Shown piece by piece: positions 25,334 to 36,112 of a stretch of 64,000 bases of DNA. The position numbers were made by a program, and so were the translations under genes. Numbering within the stretch: the stretch's first letter is position 1; each line of letters begins with the position of its first letter. Under the pieces are notes generated by a model, which made no database searches, was not told the origin of the DNA, and saw only the letters and a list, made by a program, of their open reading frames with translations. The DNA comes from Arthrobacter dokdonellae (GTDB lineage Bacteria; Actinomycetota; Actinomycetes; Actinomycetales; Micrococcaceae), in contig NZ_CP029642.1 in the NCBI RefSeq assembly GCF_003268655.1, positions 1,426,001-1,490,000 of the forward strand. Reading direction: 5' to 3'.

Positions 25334-25515
25334 CTTAGGCGCCCCTTGCCCTATGTGATGAATCACAGGTGCGTCAAAGGTTGGCGGGTTGGCGCCTCGC
25401 TCGCACGGGATCCGTGTCTTCCGCAGGGTCGACGCCGGTGTGCCCCGGCGGTGACCGCGGGGTGAGTTTTCCCGCCAAATCACAGTGTTCCGCCGCGTAT
25501 CGCATAGGCTGGGCG

Positions 25516-26664
25516 ATGATGAATACGCAAAACTCGGACGTCCATGTCCAGCCCGGAACCAGCCCGCTTGAGAAGTTTTTTGCTGTCATTCCGGCCGGGG
25601 GTGTCGGAACGCGGCTGTGGCCGCTGTCGCGGGCGGCGGCGCCGAAGTTCCTGCACGACCTGACCGGCAGCGGCAGCACGCTGATCCGCGCCACGTATGA
25701 CAGGCTGCAGCCCATCAGCGGCAACCGGATCCTGTTGGTGACCGGCGACGCGCACCGCGAGGCGGTTTGCCGGCAGCTGCCGGAGCTGGCCGATGAGGAC
25801 CTGGTGCTGGAGACGGAGCCGAAGGATTCCGGTGCGGCCGTCGGCCTGGCCGCGGCGATCCTGTTCACGCGGGATCCGGAGACCATCATGGGATCCTTTG
25901 CCGCGGACCAGGTGATCAGCCCGGAGGGCAAGTTCCAGGACGCCGTCCGGGAGGCCATCTACACCGCCGCCACCGGCAAGATTGTCACCATCGGCATCAA
26001 GCCCACGCACGCCTCCACCGGCTTCGGCTACATCCGCAGGGGCAAGGCGCTGGACATTGAGGGTGCCCCCAGTGCGCACGAGGTGGTGCAGTTCGTCGAA
26101 AAGCCCAGCCAGGACATCGCCGAGCAGTATCTGGCCAGCGGCGACTATAGCTGGAACGCCGGCATGTTCGTGGCCCCCGTGGAATTGATGCTGCGCCACC
26201 TCAAGGCCAACGAACCTGAACTGCATGACGGGCTGATGGAGATCGCGCGGGCATGGGACACCCCTGACCGGGTGGCCGTGAAGAACAGGGTCTGGCCGAC
26301 GCTGCCCAAGATCGCCATTGACTACGCCGTGGCCGAGCCGGCCGCGGACGCCGGCGATGTCGCGATGATTCCGGCGGACTTCAGCTGGGACGACGTCGGG
26401 GACTTTGCCGCGATCGCCCGGCTCAGCAGCGCCAAGGAAGTCAAGGACGTCAAGGTGATCGGCGAGGGCGCCCGCGTCTTCACCGAGGACAGCACCGGCA
26501 TCGTGGTCACGGACACCAAGCGCGTCATTGCGCTGATCGGCATCCAGGACGTGGTGGTGGTGGACACCCCCGACGCCCTGCTCGTCACCACCCGCGCCCA
26601 CTCCCAACAGGTGAAGCGCGCCGTCGACGGACTGAAGGCACAGGGCGACATGGACGTCCTCTAG
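25516..26664 (+). CDS. manC: Mannose-1-phosphate guanylyltransferase
   Basis: A 382-residue nucleotidyltransferase making GDP-mannose for glycan synthesis. It has the pyrophosphorylase signature VIPAGGVGTRLWPLSRAAAPKF, then FAADQVISPEGKF, GIKPTHASTGFGYI, FVEKPSQDIAEQYL and YSWNAGMFVAPVE. It lacks the C-terminal isomerase domain of larger bifunctional enzymes, as is usual in actinobacteria. Two adjacent ATG codons (25516, 25519) lie 5 and 8 nt after a TAGGCT box, so the message is leaderless or nearly so. No other GDP-mannose gene is adjacent. Confidence 0.9.
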   Translation: MMNTQNSDVHVQPGTSPLEKFFAVIPAGGVGTRLWPLSRAAAPKFLHDLTGSGSTLIRATYDRLQPISGNRILLVTGDAHREAVCRQLPELADEDLVLETEPKDSGAAVGLAAAILFTRDPETIMGSFAADQVISPEGKFQDAVREAIYTAATGKIVTIGIKPTHASTGFGYIRRGKALDIEGAPSAHEVVQFVEKPSQDIAEQYLASGDYSWNAGMFVAPVELMLRHLKANEPELHDGLMEIARAWDTPDRVAVKNRVWPTLPKIAIDYAVAEPAADAGDVAMIPADFSWDDVGDFAAIARLSSAKEVKDVKVIGEGARVFTEDSTGIVVTDTKRVIALIGIQDVVVVDTPDALLVTTRAHSQQVKRAVDGLKAQGDMDVL

Positions 26665-26892
26665 TCCCCACCGGCACCCTAACCTCGTTCCTCCCCAGCC
26701 ATTCCCGCACCCCGCAGGCTCGGCGCGGGGCCCTCGCGGCAAGTGGGCCCAGGTCAGGGAACCCTGCCGGCGTGGGCCCACCCACGCCCTCCCAACGGCT
26801 GGATCGCAAGCGATTGAACAGTTGGGCCCCTCGGAGGTGTGGGCCTAGGCGCGCCCCTTCTGCCAATGGTGCCGCGTAACGCGGCGTGCGCC
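26665..26892. other. Intergenic region after manC, no gene seen
   Basis: GC-rich DNA with several short inverted repeats (for example GTGGGCCCAC at 26771-26780 and ATCGCAAGCGAT at 26804-26815). The latter resembles the hairpin core of the 63-bp repeats near 51736, but the similarity is weak. Confidence 0.35.
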
Positions 26893-26919
26893 AATGACGC
26901 TCCGGCGCGGCGACGTGGC

Positions 26920-26925
26920 TAAAGT
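26920..26925 (+). promoter_or_regulatory. -10 box of a leaderless M20 hydrolase mRNA
   Basis: TAAAGT ends 7 nt before the GTG at 26933, supporting that codon as the start. Confidence 0.5.
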
Positions 26926-26932
26926 TTGTTCT

Positions 26933-28132
26933 GTGCGCAACTATTCGCTGGAAACAGAACCCACGGAATTGGTCAGGCCCTGGCTTGAGCCGCTGATCGA
27001 GGGCGTCATTGCATTCCGCCGCGACGTGCACGCCCACCCGGAACTGTCCTTCCAGGAGCACCGCACCACTGCCGCCATCGTTGAGAGGCTCACTGCCGCC
27101 GGACTGTCGCCTCGGCGCCTGGACGGCACGGGCGTCATCGTGGACGTGGGCGCCGGCCCCATTACGACGGCGCTGCGCGGGGACATTGACGCCCTCCCCA
27201 TCATTGAGGAGACCGGGCTGCCGTTCGCGTCCCGCAACCACGGGGTGACCCACGGATGCGGCCACGACATCCACACGGCCACCATGCTGGGCATAGCGTT
27301 GGTGCTGGCCCGGATGCACAACGACAAGCCCCTGGGCGGCACCATCCGCATCATCTTCCAGCCCGCCGAGGAAACGCTGCCCGGCGGCGCGCTGGCCTGC
27401 ATCGACCAGGGTGCCCTCGACGGCGTGCCGCGCATCATGGCGCTGCACTGCGACCCCCGCATCGAGGTGGGCAAGATCGGCACCCGGATCGGGCCGATCA
27501 CGAGCGCCTCGGACACGATCAAGATTGAACTGACCGGGCGCGGCGGCCACAGCTCGCGTCCGCACCTGACCGAAGACCTCGTCTTTGCGCTGGCGCAGAT
27601 CGCCGTGAACGTCCCCGCAGTGCTGTCCCGGCGCGTGGATGTGCGCAGCGGCGTGTCCATGGTGTGGGGGCAGATCAGCGCCGGCTCCGCGCCGAACGCC
27701 ATTCCAGGGCACGGCGTCATGAGCGGCACCATGCGCTGCCTGGACCGCGAGGCTTGGCACGCGGCCGGGGAACTGCTGGACGCCGTGGTGCAGCAGGTCG
27801 CAGCGCCGTACGGCGTGGACGTCCACCTCGAACACACCCGCGGCGTGCCGCCCGTGGTCAACTCGGAACATGAAACCGCGCTCATCGAGGCCGCGGCCCG
27901 CGCCGAACTCGGCGAGGACTCCGTGGTCCTGGCACCGCAATCCATGGGCGGGGAGGACTTTGCCTGGTTTCTGCAGGGTGTCCCGGGCTCGCTGATGCGC
28001 CTGGGCACCCACGTCCCCGGCGGCGAGGAGTACGATCTCCACCGCGGCGACTACATCGTCGACGAACGCGCCCTTTCCGTGGGCATCCGCGTGCTGACCG
28101 CCGCCGCGTTGCGGACCCTGCGCGGCGCCTGA
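26933..28132 (+). CDS. M20 family amidohydrolase / metallopeptidase
   Basis: A 399-residue hydrolase of the M20D amidohydrolase group (hippurate hydrolase / N-acyl-amino-acid hydrolase relatives). Metal-binding blocks are present: FRRDVHAHPELSFQEH, LRGDIDALPIIEETGLPF, THGCGHDIHTATMLG, FQPAEETLPGGALACIDQG and MGGEDFAWFLQGVPG. The lid domain GRGGHSSRPHLTEDLV supplies the second His. It hydrolyses an amide bond of an N-acylated or N-conjugated amino acid; the substrate is not predictable. The GTG at 26933 fits a leaderless promoter; GTG/ATG codons upstream add residues without similarity. Confidence 0.88.
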   Translation: MRNYSLETEPTELVRPWLEPLIEGVIAFRRDVHAHPELSFQEHRTTAAIVERLTAAGLSPRRLDGTGVIVDVGAGPITTALRGDIDALPIIEETGLPFASRNHGVTHGCGHDIHTATMLGIALVLARMHNDKPLGGTIRIIFQPAEETLPGGALACIDQGALDGVPRIMALHCDPRIEVGKIGTRIGPITSASDTIKIELTGRGGHSSRPHLTEDLVFALAQIAVNVPAVLSRRVDVRSGVSMVWGQISAGSAPNAIPGHGVMSGTMRCLDREAWHAAGELLDAVVQQVAAPYGVDVHLEHTRGVPPVVNSEHETALIEAAARAELGEDSVVLAPQSMGGEDFAWFLQGVPGSLMRLGTHVPGGEEYDLHRGDYIVDERALSVGIRVLTAAALRTLRGA

Positions 28133-28545
28133 ATTTCGCTGATCGAGCCGGTTGCGGCTGTCAGGGCCGGTTGCCGCTGATCGAGCCGGTTGCCGCTGAG
28201 CGGGCCGGGCGAGGTCCGGCGGAGCGGTCGCCGCTGAGCGGGCCGGCCGCCGGAACGGACCTCAGATCCTGATATTGCAGCCCCGGCATTCCATTTCGGC
28301 CTCCGGGCAGATTCCGGACGTGCGGTAACGGGCTGAAAAATGCCAAAGCGCGATTCGATGGTGCAGCTCCAGCGGGTTCCCGATTCGATGGTGCAGCTCG
28401 TGCGGGCCAGTGGATTCGACGGTGCAGATAATGCTGGCTGGGCAGTGATCAGCCCGCATTATCTGCACCGTCGATTTGTTGGGCGGGTTCGGGCCCGCAT
28501 TATCTGCACCGTCGATTTGTTGGGCGGGTTCGGGCCCGCGAGGCT
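28133..28545. repeat. Intergenic repeat block, GATTCGATGGTGCAG family
   Basis: A 486-nt gap without a gene. At 28139-28245 short units of the type TGATCGAGCCGGTTGCCGC recur. At 28351 and 28381 two units CGATTCGATGGTGCAGCTC repeat with a 30-bp period, a third variant is at 28413, and two inverted copies (GCATTATCTGCACCGTCGAT at 28456 and 28497) form a 41-bp tandem repeat. The same core returns at 49770-49890, so it is a dispersed family. Confidence 0.65.
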
Positions 28546-28568
28546 CATCGGAATCGCACTTAAACAAG

Positions 28569-28612
28569 TTGTGCGCAATTAAATTGCGAACAATCAAATT
28601 CGGGGATATGCT
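28569..28612 (+). promoter_or_regulatory. ohrR promoter and OhrR operator
   Basis: A 25-bp inverted repeat (28569-28593; arms TTGTGCGCAATT and AATTGCGAACAA, 11 of 12 paired) matches the AT-rich palindromes bound by OhrR. The -35 box TTGCGA (28584-28589) lies inside it, followed by a 17-bp spacer and -10 TATGCT (28607-28612). The ATG at 28619 is 6 nt further, so the mRNA is leaderless. OhrR bound here would block its own operon until it is oxidised. Confidence 0.78.
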
Positions 28613-28618
28613 GGCTGC

Positions 28619-29083
28619 ATGCCCGAAAGATCCATCCTCCAGCACCAGGTTTGCTTTTCCCTGTATGCGGCCTCCCGTGCCGCCACTGCCGTGTACCGCC
28701 CCATGCTCCAGGAAATGGGGCTGACCTACCCGCAGTACCTGGTAATGCTGCTGCTATGGGAGCGCGACGGCGTTTCGGTCCGAGAGCTGGGGGAGGAGCT
28801 GGAACTGGATTCCGGCACGCTGTCCCCGCTGCTCAAGCGGCTGGAATCGGCGGGGCTCCTGGAACGCCGTCGCGGGCCCGACGACGAACGCAGGGTGGCC
28901 GTCCACCTTACCGCAGGCGGCGCATCCCTCCGTCAGCAGGCCGCAGCCGTTCCGGCGCACATAGCCGCGGCCGCCGGCCTGACTCCCGCCGAGCTGGACC
29001 AGCTAAACCAGACGCTGGCCAAGGTAACCGGCGCACTTCATGCCGCCGCCGGAAACTCCCCAGCCACTCCAGGCAACCACTAA
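28619..29083 (+). CDS. ohrR: MarR-family organic hydroperoxide regulator
   Basis: A 154-residue winged helix-turn-helix protein. The N-terminal LQHQVCFSLYAASRA carries the conserved peroxide-sensing Cys (about residue 12). The DNA-binding part reads GVSVRELGEELELDSGTLSP followed by KRLESAGLLERRRGPDDERR, the standard MarR wing. OhrR proteins repress ohr and are inactivated when organic hydroperoxides oxidise the Cys. The gene is followed after 24 nt by ohr, and a matching operator lies upstream. Confidence 0.9.
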   Translation: MPERSILQHQVCFSLYAASRAATAVYRPMLQEMGLTYPQYLVMLLLWERDGVSVRELGEELELDSGTLSPLLKRLESAGLLERRRGPDDERRVAVHLTAGGASLRQQAAAVPAHIAAAAGLTPAELDQLNQTLAKVTGALHAAAGNSPATPGNH

Positions 29084-29107
29084 CCAAACCACCGAAGGGA
29101 CACCTCC

Positions 29108-29542
29108 ATGAATGCTTTGTACACCGCCCGCGCCCTCGCCACCGGCGACGGCCGCGACGGCCAAGCCCGCACCGACGACGGGAGGCTGGTTGTGGACCTT
29201 GCCTCGCCCCCCGAAATGGGCGGCAGCGGCAACGGCACCAATCCGGAGCAGCTCTTCGCCGCCGGCTACGCGGCCTGCTTCCACTCGGCCCTGCGCCTGG
29301 TGGCCCGGCGCGCCAAGGCGGACGTCACCGGCTCCACGGTCCGCGCCGAGGTGGACCTCGGGGCCACCGGCAACGGCGGGTTCGGCATCGCCGTGCGCCT
29401 GGATGTCTCGCTGCCTGAACTCGGGGCCGGGGAGGCCCGGGCGCTCATCGAAAACGCGCACCAGGTCTGCCCGTACTCCAACGCGACCCGCGGCAACGTG
29501 GATGTCCAGATCACCCTCACCGTGGAAGAAGCCGCCGCATGA
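29108..29542 (+). CDS. ohr: Organic hydroperoxide resistance protein
   Basis: A 144-residue thiol peroxidase of the OsmC/Ohr family. The catalytic cysteines are in FAAGYAACFHSALRLVARRA (about residue 57) and ALIENAHQVCPYSNATRGNV (about residue 120), separated as in true Ohr proteins. It begins LYTARALATGDGRDG and includes PPEMGGSGNGTNPEQL, the Ohr signature. It reduces organic and lipid hydroperoxides, being regenerated by lipoylated proteins in characterised relatives. GAAGGGA precedes the ATG. Confidence 0.93.
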   Translation: MNALYTARALATGDGRDGQARTDDGRLVVDLASPPEMGGSGNGTNPEQLFAAGYAACFHSALRLVARRAKADVTGSTVRAEVDLGATGNGGFGIAVRLDVSLPELGAGEARALIENAHQVCPYSNATRGNVDVQITLTVEEAAA

Positions 29543-30552
29543 GCGCCCTGACATCCCGCGAAATCCAGCTTGCCTCCCGGCCGCAGGGCTGGCCCGTGCC
29601 CGCGAACTTCCGGCTCGTCGAACGGCCGGTTCCCGAACTCCCCGAAGGGCAGGTCCTGGTCCGCAACCTGGCCATGAGCGTGGACCCCTACATGCGCGGT
29701 CGGATGAACGATGCCAAGTCATACAGCACGCCCTTCGCCCTGGATGCAGCGCTCGACGGCGGGGCCGTGGGTGAGGTGGTGGCGTCCCGCAGCGCGGGGC
29801 GCAAGGAGGGGGACGTCGTCGTCCACGGTCTGGGGTGGCGCGACTATGCGGTGCTCCCGGCCGAGGCCACCAAAAAGGTCGATCCCTCGCTGGCGGGCCC
29901 CACGGCCTTTCTCGGTGCGCTGGGCATGACCGGGCTGACGGCGTATGCCGGGCTGACGCGGGTGGCGGATTTCAAGCCGGGGGACACGGTGTTCGTCTCC
30001 GGCGCGGCTGGGGCGGTGGGGTCGCTCGTGGGCCAGATAGCCAAGCAGCTCGGGGCCGCCCACGTCATCGGCAGCGCCGGCTCGCCGGAGAAGGTGGCGC
30101 ACCTGCTGGACCTCGGATTTGACGGCGCCTTCAACTACCACGAAGGCCCGGCCAGGGACCTGCTCCGCGAGGCGCTGGGGGACAGCGCCGGGATTGACGT
30201 CTACTTCGACAACGTGGGCGGGGAGCAGCTGGAGGCCGCCATCGCCGTCATGAACCCGTTCGGGCGGGTCGCCATGTGCGGCGCCATCTCCGTGTACAAC
30301 AGCACCGAGCCGCCCGCCGCTCCAACGAATCTGGCCACCGCCATCGGCAAGCAGTTGACCCTTCGCGGCTTCCTGGTGGGATCGCACCAGGACCTGGCCG
30401 GCGAGTTCGCCGCGAAGATGGCCGGGTGGCTGGCTGCGGGCACGGTCCGCTTTGACGAAACCGTGGTGGAGGGGCTGGAGAACGCGCCTCAGGCGTTCAT
30501 CGACCTGATGCGCGGGGCCAACACGGGCAAAATGGTGGTGACACTTCCGTAG
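29539..30552 (+). CDS. NADP-dependent oxidoreductase, zinc-free MDR (CurA / leukotriene reductase type)
   Basis: A 337-residue medium-chain reductase without zinc ligands. It begins REIQLASRPQGWPVPANFRL and has MSVDPYMRGRMNDAKSY, FLGALGMTGLTAYAGL and the nucleotide motif VFVSGAAGAVGSLVGQIAKQ. This subfamily reduces alpha,beta-unsaturated ketones and aldehydes. Its ATG overlaps the ohr stop (ATGA), so it belongs to the peroxide operon and probably detoxifies reactive carbonyls made from lipid peroxides; that link is inferred. Confidence 0.88.
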   Translation: MSALTSREIQLASRPQGWPVPANFRLVERPVPELPEGQVLVRNLAMSVDPYMRGRMNDAKSYSTPFALDAALDGGAVGEVVASRSAGRKEGDVVVHGLGWRDYAVLPAEATKKVDPSLAGPTAFLGALGMTGLTAYAGLTRVADFKPGDTVFVSGAAGAVGSLVGQIAKQLGAAHVIGSAGSPEKVAHLLDLGFDGAFNYHEGPARDLLREALGDSAGIDVYFDNVGGEQLEAAIAVMNPFGRVAMCGAISVYNSTEPPAAPTNLATAIGKQLTLRGFLVGSHQDLAGEFAAKMAGWLAAGTVRFDETVVEGLENAPQAFIDLMRGANTGKMVVTLP

Positions 30553-30568
30553 CCGCCACGGTCCGGTC

Positions 30569-30605
30569 CCCGGGCCCGGCTCAGGCCCCCCGGGGCCGGC
30601 CCGGG
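30569..30605 (+). terminator. GC-rich hairpin after the ohr operon
   Basis: CCCGGGCC-C-GGC (30569-30580) pairs with GCCGGCCCGGG (30595-30605), one bulged base. It starts 16 nt after the oxidoreductase stop. No T-tract follows. Confidence 0.5.
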
Positions 30606-30751
30606 AACGGATTGGTAACGGTTCCCCAACGATGCCGGGAAGGGGTGGACTACGGCTACCGGCTGGTAGCAACTGCCATTACTGTGGTGTCTAGCACTGC
30701 ACAGGTGGCCGGGGGGCGGCCGTGCGCGATCATCACCTTATGGAGGAACCT

Positions 30752-31855
30752 TTGAAAAACACATTTAGGCGCGGGGCCACCGTCGGCACTGTGGCCCTGG
30801 GAGCAATGGCGCTCCTGCTCACCGGTTGTGGCCAGGCACCGGCACCCGCCGGCGGCGGCAGCACCAGCGGAAATGCCGCAGCAGCCAACTACCTTGGCTG
30901 CATCGTCTCCGACTCCGGCGGATTCGACGACCAGTCCTTCAACCAGTCCTCGTACGAGGGCCTGAAGAAGACAGTCACCGACACGGGCATCAAAATGAAG
31001 GAGGCCCAGTCCACCACCAAGGCAGACTTCGAGCCCAACCTGAACCAGATGGCCAACGCAGGCTGCAACCTGACGTTCACGGTCGGCTTCCTGCTGGCCG
31101 ACGCCACCAAGAAGGTTGCCACGGCGGACCCCAAGCTGCACTTCGCCATCATTGATGACAACTCCATCAAGCTGCCCAACGTCAAGCCCATCGTGTACGA
31201 CACGGCCCAGGCCGCGTTCATGGCCGGCTACACGGCAGCCTCCGTCTCCAAGACCGGCAAGGTTGGCACGTTCGGCGGCATCAACATTCCCACGGTCACC
31301 ATTTTCATGGATGGCTTTGCCGAGGGCGTCGCGTATTACAACAAGCAGCAGTCCAAGAACGTCCAGGTCCTCGGCTGGAACGTTGCCACGCAGCAGGGCC
31401 TGTTCGCCAACACCTTCGACATCATCCAGGAAGGCACCAAGGCCACCAACAACCTGATCGGCGAAGGCGCCGACGTCGTCATGCCCGTTGCCGGCCCGCT
31501 CGGCAAGGGCGCCGGCGACGCCATCCTGGCCGCCAACAAGGGCGGCAAGGACGTGAAGCTGGTCTGGGTTGACTCGGACGGATACCTGACGGCCCCCACC
31601 TACAAGTCCATCCTGCTGACCTCGGTCATCAAGACCATGGGCGAGGCCGTGGAGACCATCGTCAAGGACGACCTTGCCGGCAAGTACAGCGCCACCCCGT
31701 ACGTGGGCACGCTGGACAACGGCGGCGTGGCCATCGCCCCGTTCCACGACCTGGACTCGGCCGTCAGCGCCGACACCAAGACCCAGCTGGACGCCATCAA
31801 GAAGGGCATCATCGACGGCTCCATCAAGGTTGAGTCGAAGTCCAGCCCCAAGTAG
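30752..31855 (+). CDS. BMP-family nucleoside-binding lipoprotein
   Basis: A ~367-residue extracellular substrate-binding lipoprotein of the basic membrane protein (Med/PnrA) family. The lipobox LLLTGC lies about residue 22, preceded by KNTFRRG and a hydrophobic h-region. The mature part has GCIVSDSGGFDDQSFNQSSY, NAGCNLTFTVGFLLADATKK and AFMAGYTAASVSKTGKVG. Members bind nucleosides and feed the linked ABC transporter. I chose the TTG at 30752 because GGAGGA lies at the right distance and it gives a normal signal peptide; an in-frame ATG at 30722 would add 10 residues. The following hairpin separates it from the transporter genes. Confidence 0.88.
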   Translation: MKNTFRRGATVGTVALGAMALLLTGCGQAPAPAGGGSTSGNAAAANYLGCIVSDSGGFDDQSFNQSSYEGLKKTVTDTGIKMKEAQSTTKADFEPNLNQMANAGCNLTFTVGFLLADATKKVATADPKLHFAIIDDNSIKLPNVKPIVYDTAQAAFMAGYTAASVSKTGKVGTFGGINIPTVTIFMDGFAEGVAYYNKQQSKNVQVLGWNVATQQGLFANTFDIIQEGTKATNNLIGEGADVVMPVAGPLGKGAGDAILAANKGGKDVKLVWVDSDGYLTAPTYKSILLTSVIKTMGEAVETIVKDDLAGKYSATPYVGTLDNGGVAIAPFHDLDSAVSADTKTQLDAIKKGIIDGSIKVESKSSPK

Positions 31856-31862
31856 GCGAGGC

Positions 31863-31929
31863 AACGCCATCGTTGAACTGTTGCGCCGTACCGACAGCAC
31901 TGGCTGGCGGTGCGGCGCACAGTGGCGTT
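31863..31929 (+). promoter_or_regulatory. Large intercistronic hairpin between binding-protein and ABC ATPase genes
   Basis: An outer stem AACGCCA/TGGCGTT (31863-31869 with 31923-31929) encloses a strong inner stem: TGCGCCG-ACCG-CAG (31882-31897) pairs with CTG-CGGT-CGGCGCA (31904-31919) with single mismatches. Such structures often lower read-through or protect the upstream mRNA, so the binding protein is made in excess over the membrane components. That function is inferred. Confidence 0.6.
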
Positions 31930-31974
31930 GAGCCGCAACTTTCCGCATAAACATTCTGTAGACGGGTTAAATCC

Positions 31975-33602
31975 TTGAAACTTGAACTCAGGGGCATCAC
32001 CAAAAGTTTTGGTGCCCTCGTAGCCAACGACCACATTGACCTGGTGGTTGAGTCGGGTGAGATTCACAGCCTCCTGGGCGAAAACGGCGCCGGCAAATCC
32101 ACCCTGATGAACGTCCTGTACGGCCTGTATGAACCCACCGCAGGCGAAATCCTCATTGACGACAAACCCGTGAAATTTTCCGGCCCGGCCGACGCCATGG
32201 CCGCCGGAATCGGCATGGTCCACCAGCACTTCATGCTGGTCCCCGTGTTCACCGTGGCGGAGAACGTGGCCCTCGGCGGGGAAAGCACCGGCTTCGCCGG
32301 CATCCTTGACCTGGAGGACACCCGCCGCAAGATCCGCGAAATCTCGGCCCGCTTTGGCTTCCAGGTCGACCCCGACGCGCTCGTGGAGGAACTCCCCGTG
32401 GGCGTGCAGCAGCGCGTTGAAATCATCAAGGCACTGGTCCGCAACGCCAAAATCCTGATCCTGGACGAGCCCACCGCCGTGCTCACGCCCCAGGAAACCG
32501 ACGAACTCATGGACATCATGGGCCAGCTGAAGGCTGGCGGCACCTCCATCGTGTTCATCTCCCACAAGCTGCGCGAGGTGAAGGCAATCTCGGACACCAT
32601 CACCGTGATCCGCCGCGGCAAGGTGGTCGGTTCGGCCGATCCCGGCGCCGCCACCACCGAGCTGGCCTCCATGATGGTGGGCCGCGCCGTCAGCCTCACC
32701 CTGGACAAGGCCGACGCCGATCCCGGGGAGCTGACGTTCAAGGTCACCAACCTGACTGTGATGAACGACGCCGGCCAGCGCCTTTTGGACGACGTCACCT
32801 TCTCCGTCGCGGACGGGGAGATCCTCGCCGTCGCCGGTGTCCAGGGCAACGGCCAGACGGAACTGACCGAGGCCGTCCTGGGACTCCACAAGCACGTCCA
32901 GGGTTCCATCATGCTGGACGGGAAGGAACTGGTGGGCCGCAGCGTCCGCCAGGTCCTGGACGCCGGCGTCGGCTTTGTGCCCGAGGACCGGCAGGACGAC
33001 GGGCTGGTGGGCGAGTTCTCCATCGCCGAAAACCTGGTCCTGGACCTTTACACCCACGAACCGTATTCGCGTTACGGCTCGATGAACCGGGCCGTCATTG
33101 CCAAGAATGCGCAGGAAAAAGTCGCCGAGTTTGACGTCCGGGCCCAGTCGGCGCAGGACGCCGCGGACACGCTCTCCGGCGGAAACCAGCAAAAAGTGGT
33201 GCTGGCCCGCGAACTGGCGCGGCCGCTGAAGCTGTTCATCGCCTCCCAGCCCACCCGAGGCGTCGACGTGGGCTCCATCGAGTTCCTGCACAAGCGCATC
33301 GTGGCCGAGCGCGACGCCGGCACACCCGTTGTCATCGTTTCGACAGAGCTGGATGAGGTGCTCGAGCTCGGCGACCGCATCGCCGTGCTCTTTGCCGGCA
33401 AGCTCATGGGCATTGTGCCGGGCAAATCCAGCCGCGAACTGTTGGGCCTGATGATGGCCGGCCTGCCGGCCGGGGAGGCCCGGGCCCAGCTGGACGCCGC
33501 CGCCGGGGAAACCGCCGGGGATGCCCCGGCCGCGGAACTGTCCGCGGAACCGTCCGGGGAACCGTCCGGGGACCTTTCCGGAACCACTGAAGGAGAGCGC
33601 TC

Positions 33603-33606
<4 letters not shown>
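31975..33606 (+). CDS. Nucleoside ABC transporter, ATP-binding protein (two ABC domains)
   Basis: A 543-residue duplicated ATPase starting at a TTG codon. Domain 1 has LLGENGAGKSTLMNVLYG, the signature VGVQQRVEIIKALVRNAKIL and LDEPTAVLTPQE. Domain 2 has the degenerate Walker A VAGVQGNGQTELTEAVLG, GFVPEDRQDDGLV and LSGGNQQKVVLARELARP. This layout is that of sugar/nucleoside importers such as the NupA/YufO type. The last ~45 residues form an Ala/Glu/Ser-rich tail with repeated SGEPSGE-like units. The gene overlaps the first permease gene by 4 nt. Confidence 0.93.
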
Positions 33607-34807
<1,201 letters not shown>

Positions 34808-34811
<4 letters not shown>

Positions 34812-36103
34812 GCGTCACAGCCAACATCAAGCCGTCAAAGGCGGTGGACCGCGTCGCCGTCCGCAGCTGGAAAACACCTGCGCTGTTTGGCGCGCTGGCG
34901 CTTTTCGCCGTCGTCGTCTTTGTCCTGCTAGGCCCCTCCGGGCAGGCGACCTTCCGGATCTCGCAGGAAGGCGACGCCTGGCAGGTGCCTGACCTGGCGG
35001 TGCCCGCGAAGGCGGTCGGCATCATCGTGGCCGCCATCTGCGTCCTGCTGGCCGCGCGCGCCTACCAGCAGATGAAAAAGGAGGGCCGCGTCGACAAATG
35101 GGTGACCATGACGTTCACCGTCGCCTTCGTGATCGGCCTGCTCGTGTGGATCATCGGCGGCACCAAGACGCAGAACATCACCCTGGTTGGCCTGTTCACC
35201 GGCGCCATGTTGATCACCACCCCGCTCGTTTTCGGCTCGCTGTCCGGCGTGTTGTGCGAGCGTTCCGGCGTGGTCAACATCGCCATCGAGGGCCAGCTCC
35301 TCGCGGGCGCGTTCACGGCGTCGCTGGTTTCCTCCATCACGCATAACGCCTACGCGGGCCTGTTCGCCGCGGCCTTGGCGGGCGTGCTCGTCTCGTTCCT
35401 GCTGGCCGCATTCAGCATCAAGTACGTGGTCAACCAGATCATTGTGGGCGTGGTGCTGAACGTGCTGGTTTCCGGCCTGACCGGGTTCCTGTTTGAAAAA
35501 ATCATGAAGATCAAGGTCGACGGCGCCACCATCTACAACCAGCCGGTGCAGCTGCCGGACCTGCCCATCCCGGTCCTGTCCCAGATCCCGGTCATCGGAC
35601 CCACCCTGTTCCGCCAGTCCATCATCGGCTACCTCATGCTGGTCCTGGTGGCCGCGGTCTGGTTCGGCCTGTTCCGCACCCGCTGGGGCCTGCGCATCCG
35701 GGCCGTGGGCGAGCACCCCAAGGCGGCCGACACGGTGGGCATCAACGTCAACCGCACCCGCTTTCTGAACGTGCTGGCCGGCGGTGCCGTGGCCGGCGTC
35801 GGCGGGGCTTATTTCACCTTGGTGGCAGTGAGCAGCTTCAGCAAGGACATGACCGGCGGCCTGGGCTTCATCGCCCTGGCGGCGCTGATCTTTGGCCGCT
35901 GGAACCCGATCGGCGCGGCACTGGCGGCCCTGCTGTTCGGCGTCGCCGGCAACCTGCAAAGCATCCTCTCCCTCGCCGGCACGCCCATCGACGGGCAGTT
36001 CCTGGCCATGCTCCCGTACGCGCTGACCATCCTGGCCGTCTCCGGCTTTGTGGGCAAGTCCCGCGCGCCGGCCGCCGACGGCGAACCGTACCTCAAGGGA
36101 TAG
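34808..36103 (+). CDS. Nucleoside ABC transporter permease 2
   Basis: A 431-residue permease of the same family as its upstream neighbour (YufQ type). It has about ten hydrophobic helices, LCERSGVVNIAIEGQLLAGA, and RIRAVGEHPKAADTVGINVN. An N-terminal ~60-residue extension carries one extra helix. The stop is followed after 9 nt by cdd. The importer and salvage enzymes form one operon, which points to pyrimidine nucleosides among the substrates. Confidence 0.92.
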
Positions 36104-36112
36104 GGGATACAG

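Noticed and set aside
28351..28532. The GATTCGATGGTGCAG block as a CRISPR array
   Set aside because: Units differ in orientation and spacing, are poorly conserved, and there are no cas genes.
31600..33291. A 563-codon minus-strand frame opposite the ABC ATPase
   Set aside because: The plus-strand ATPase has both ABC domains; the antisense frame has no domain or ribosome site.
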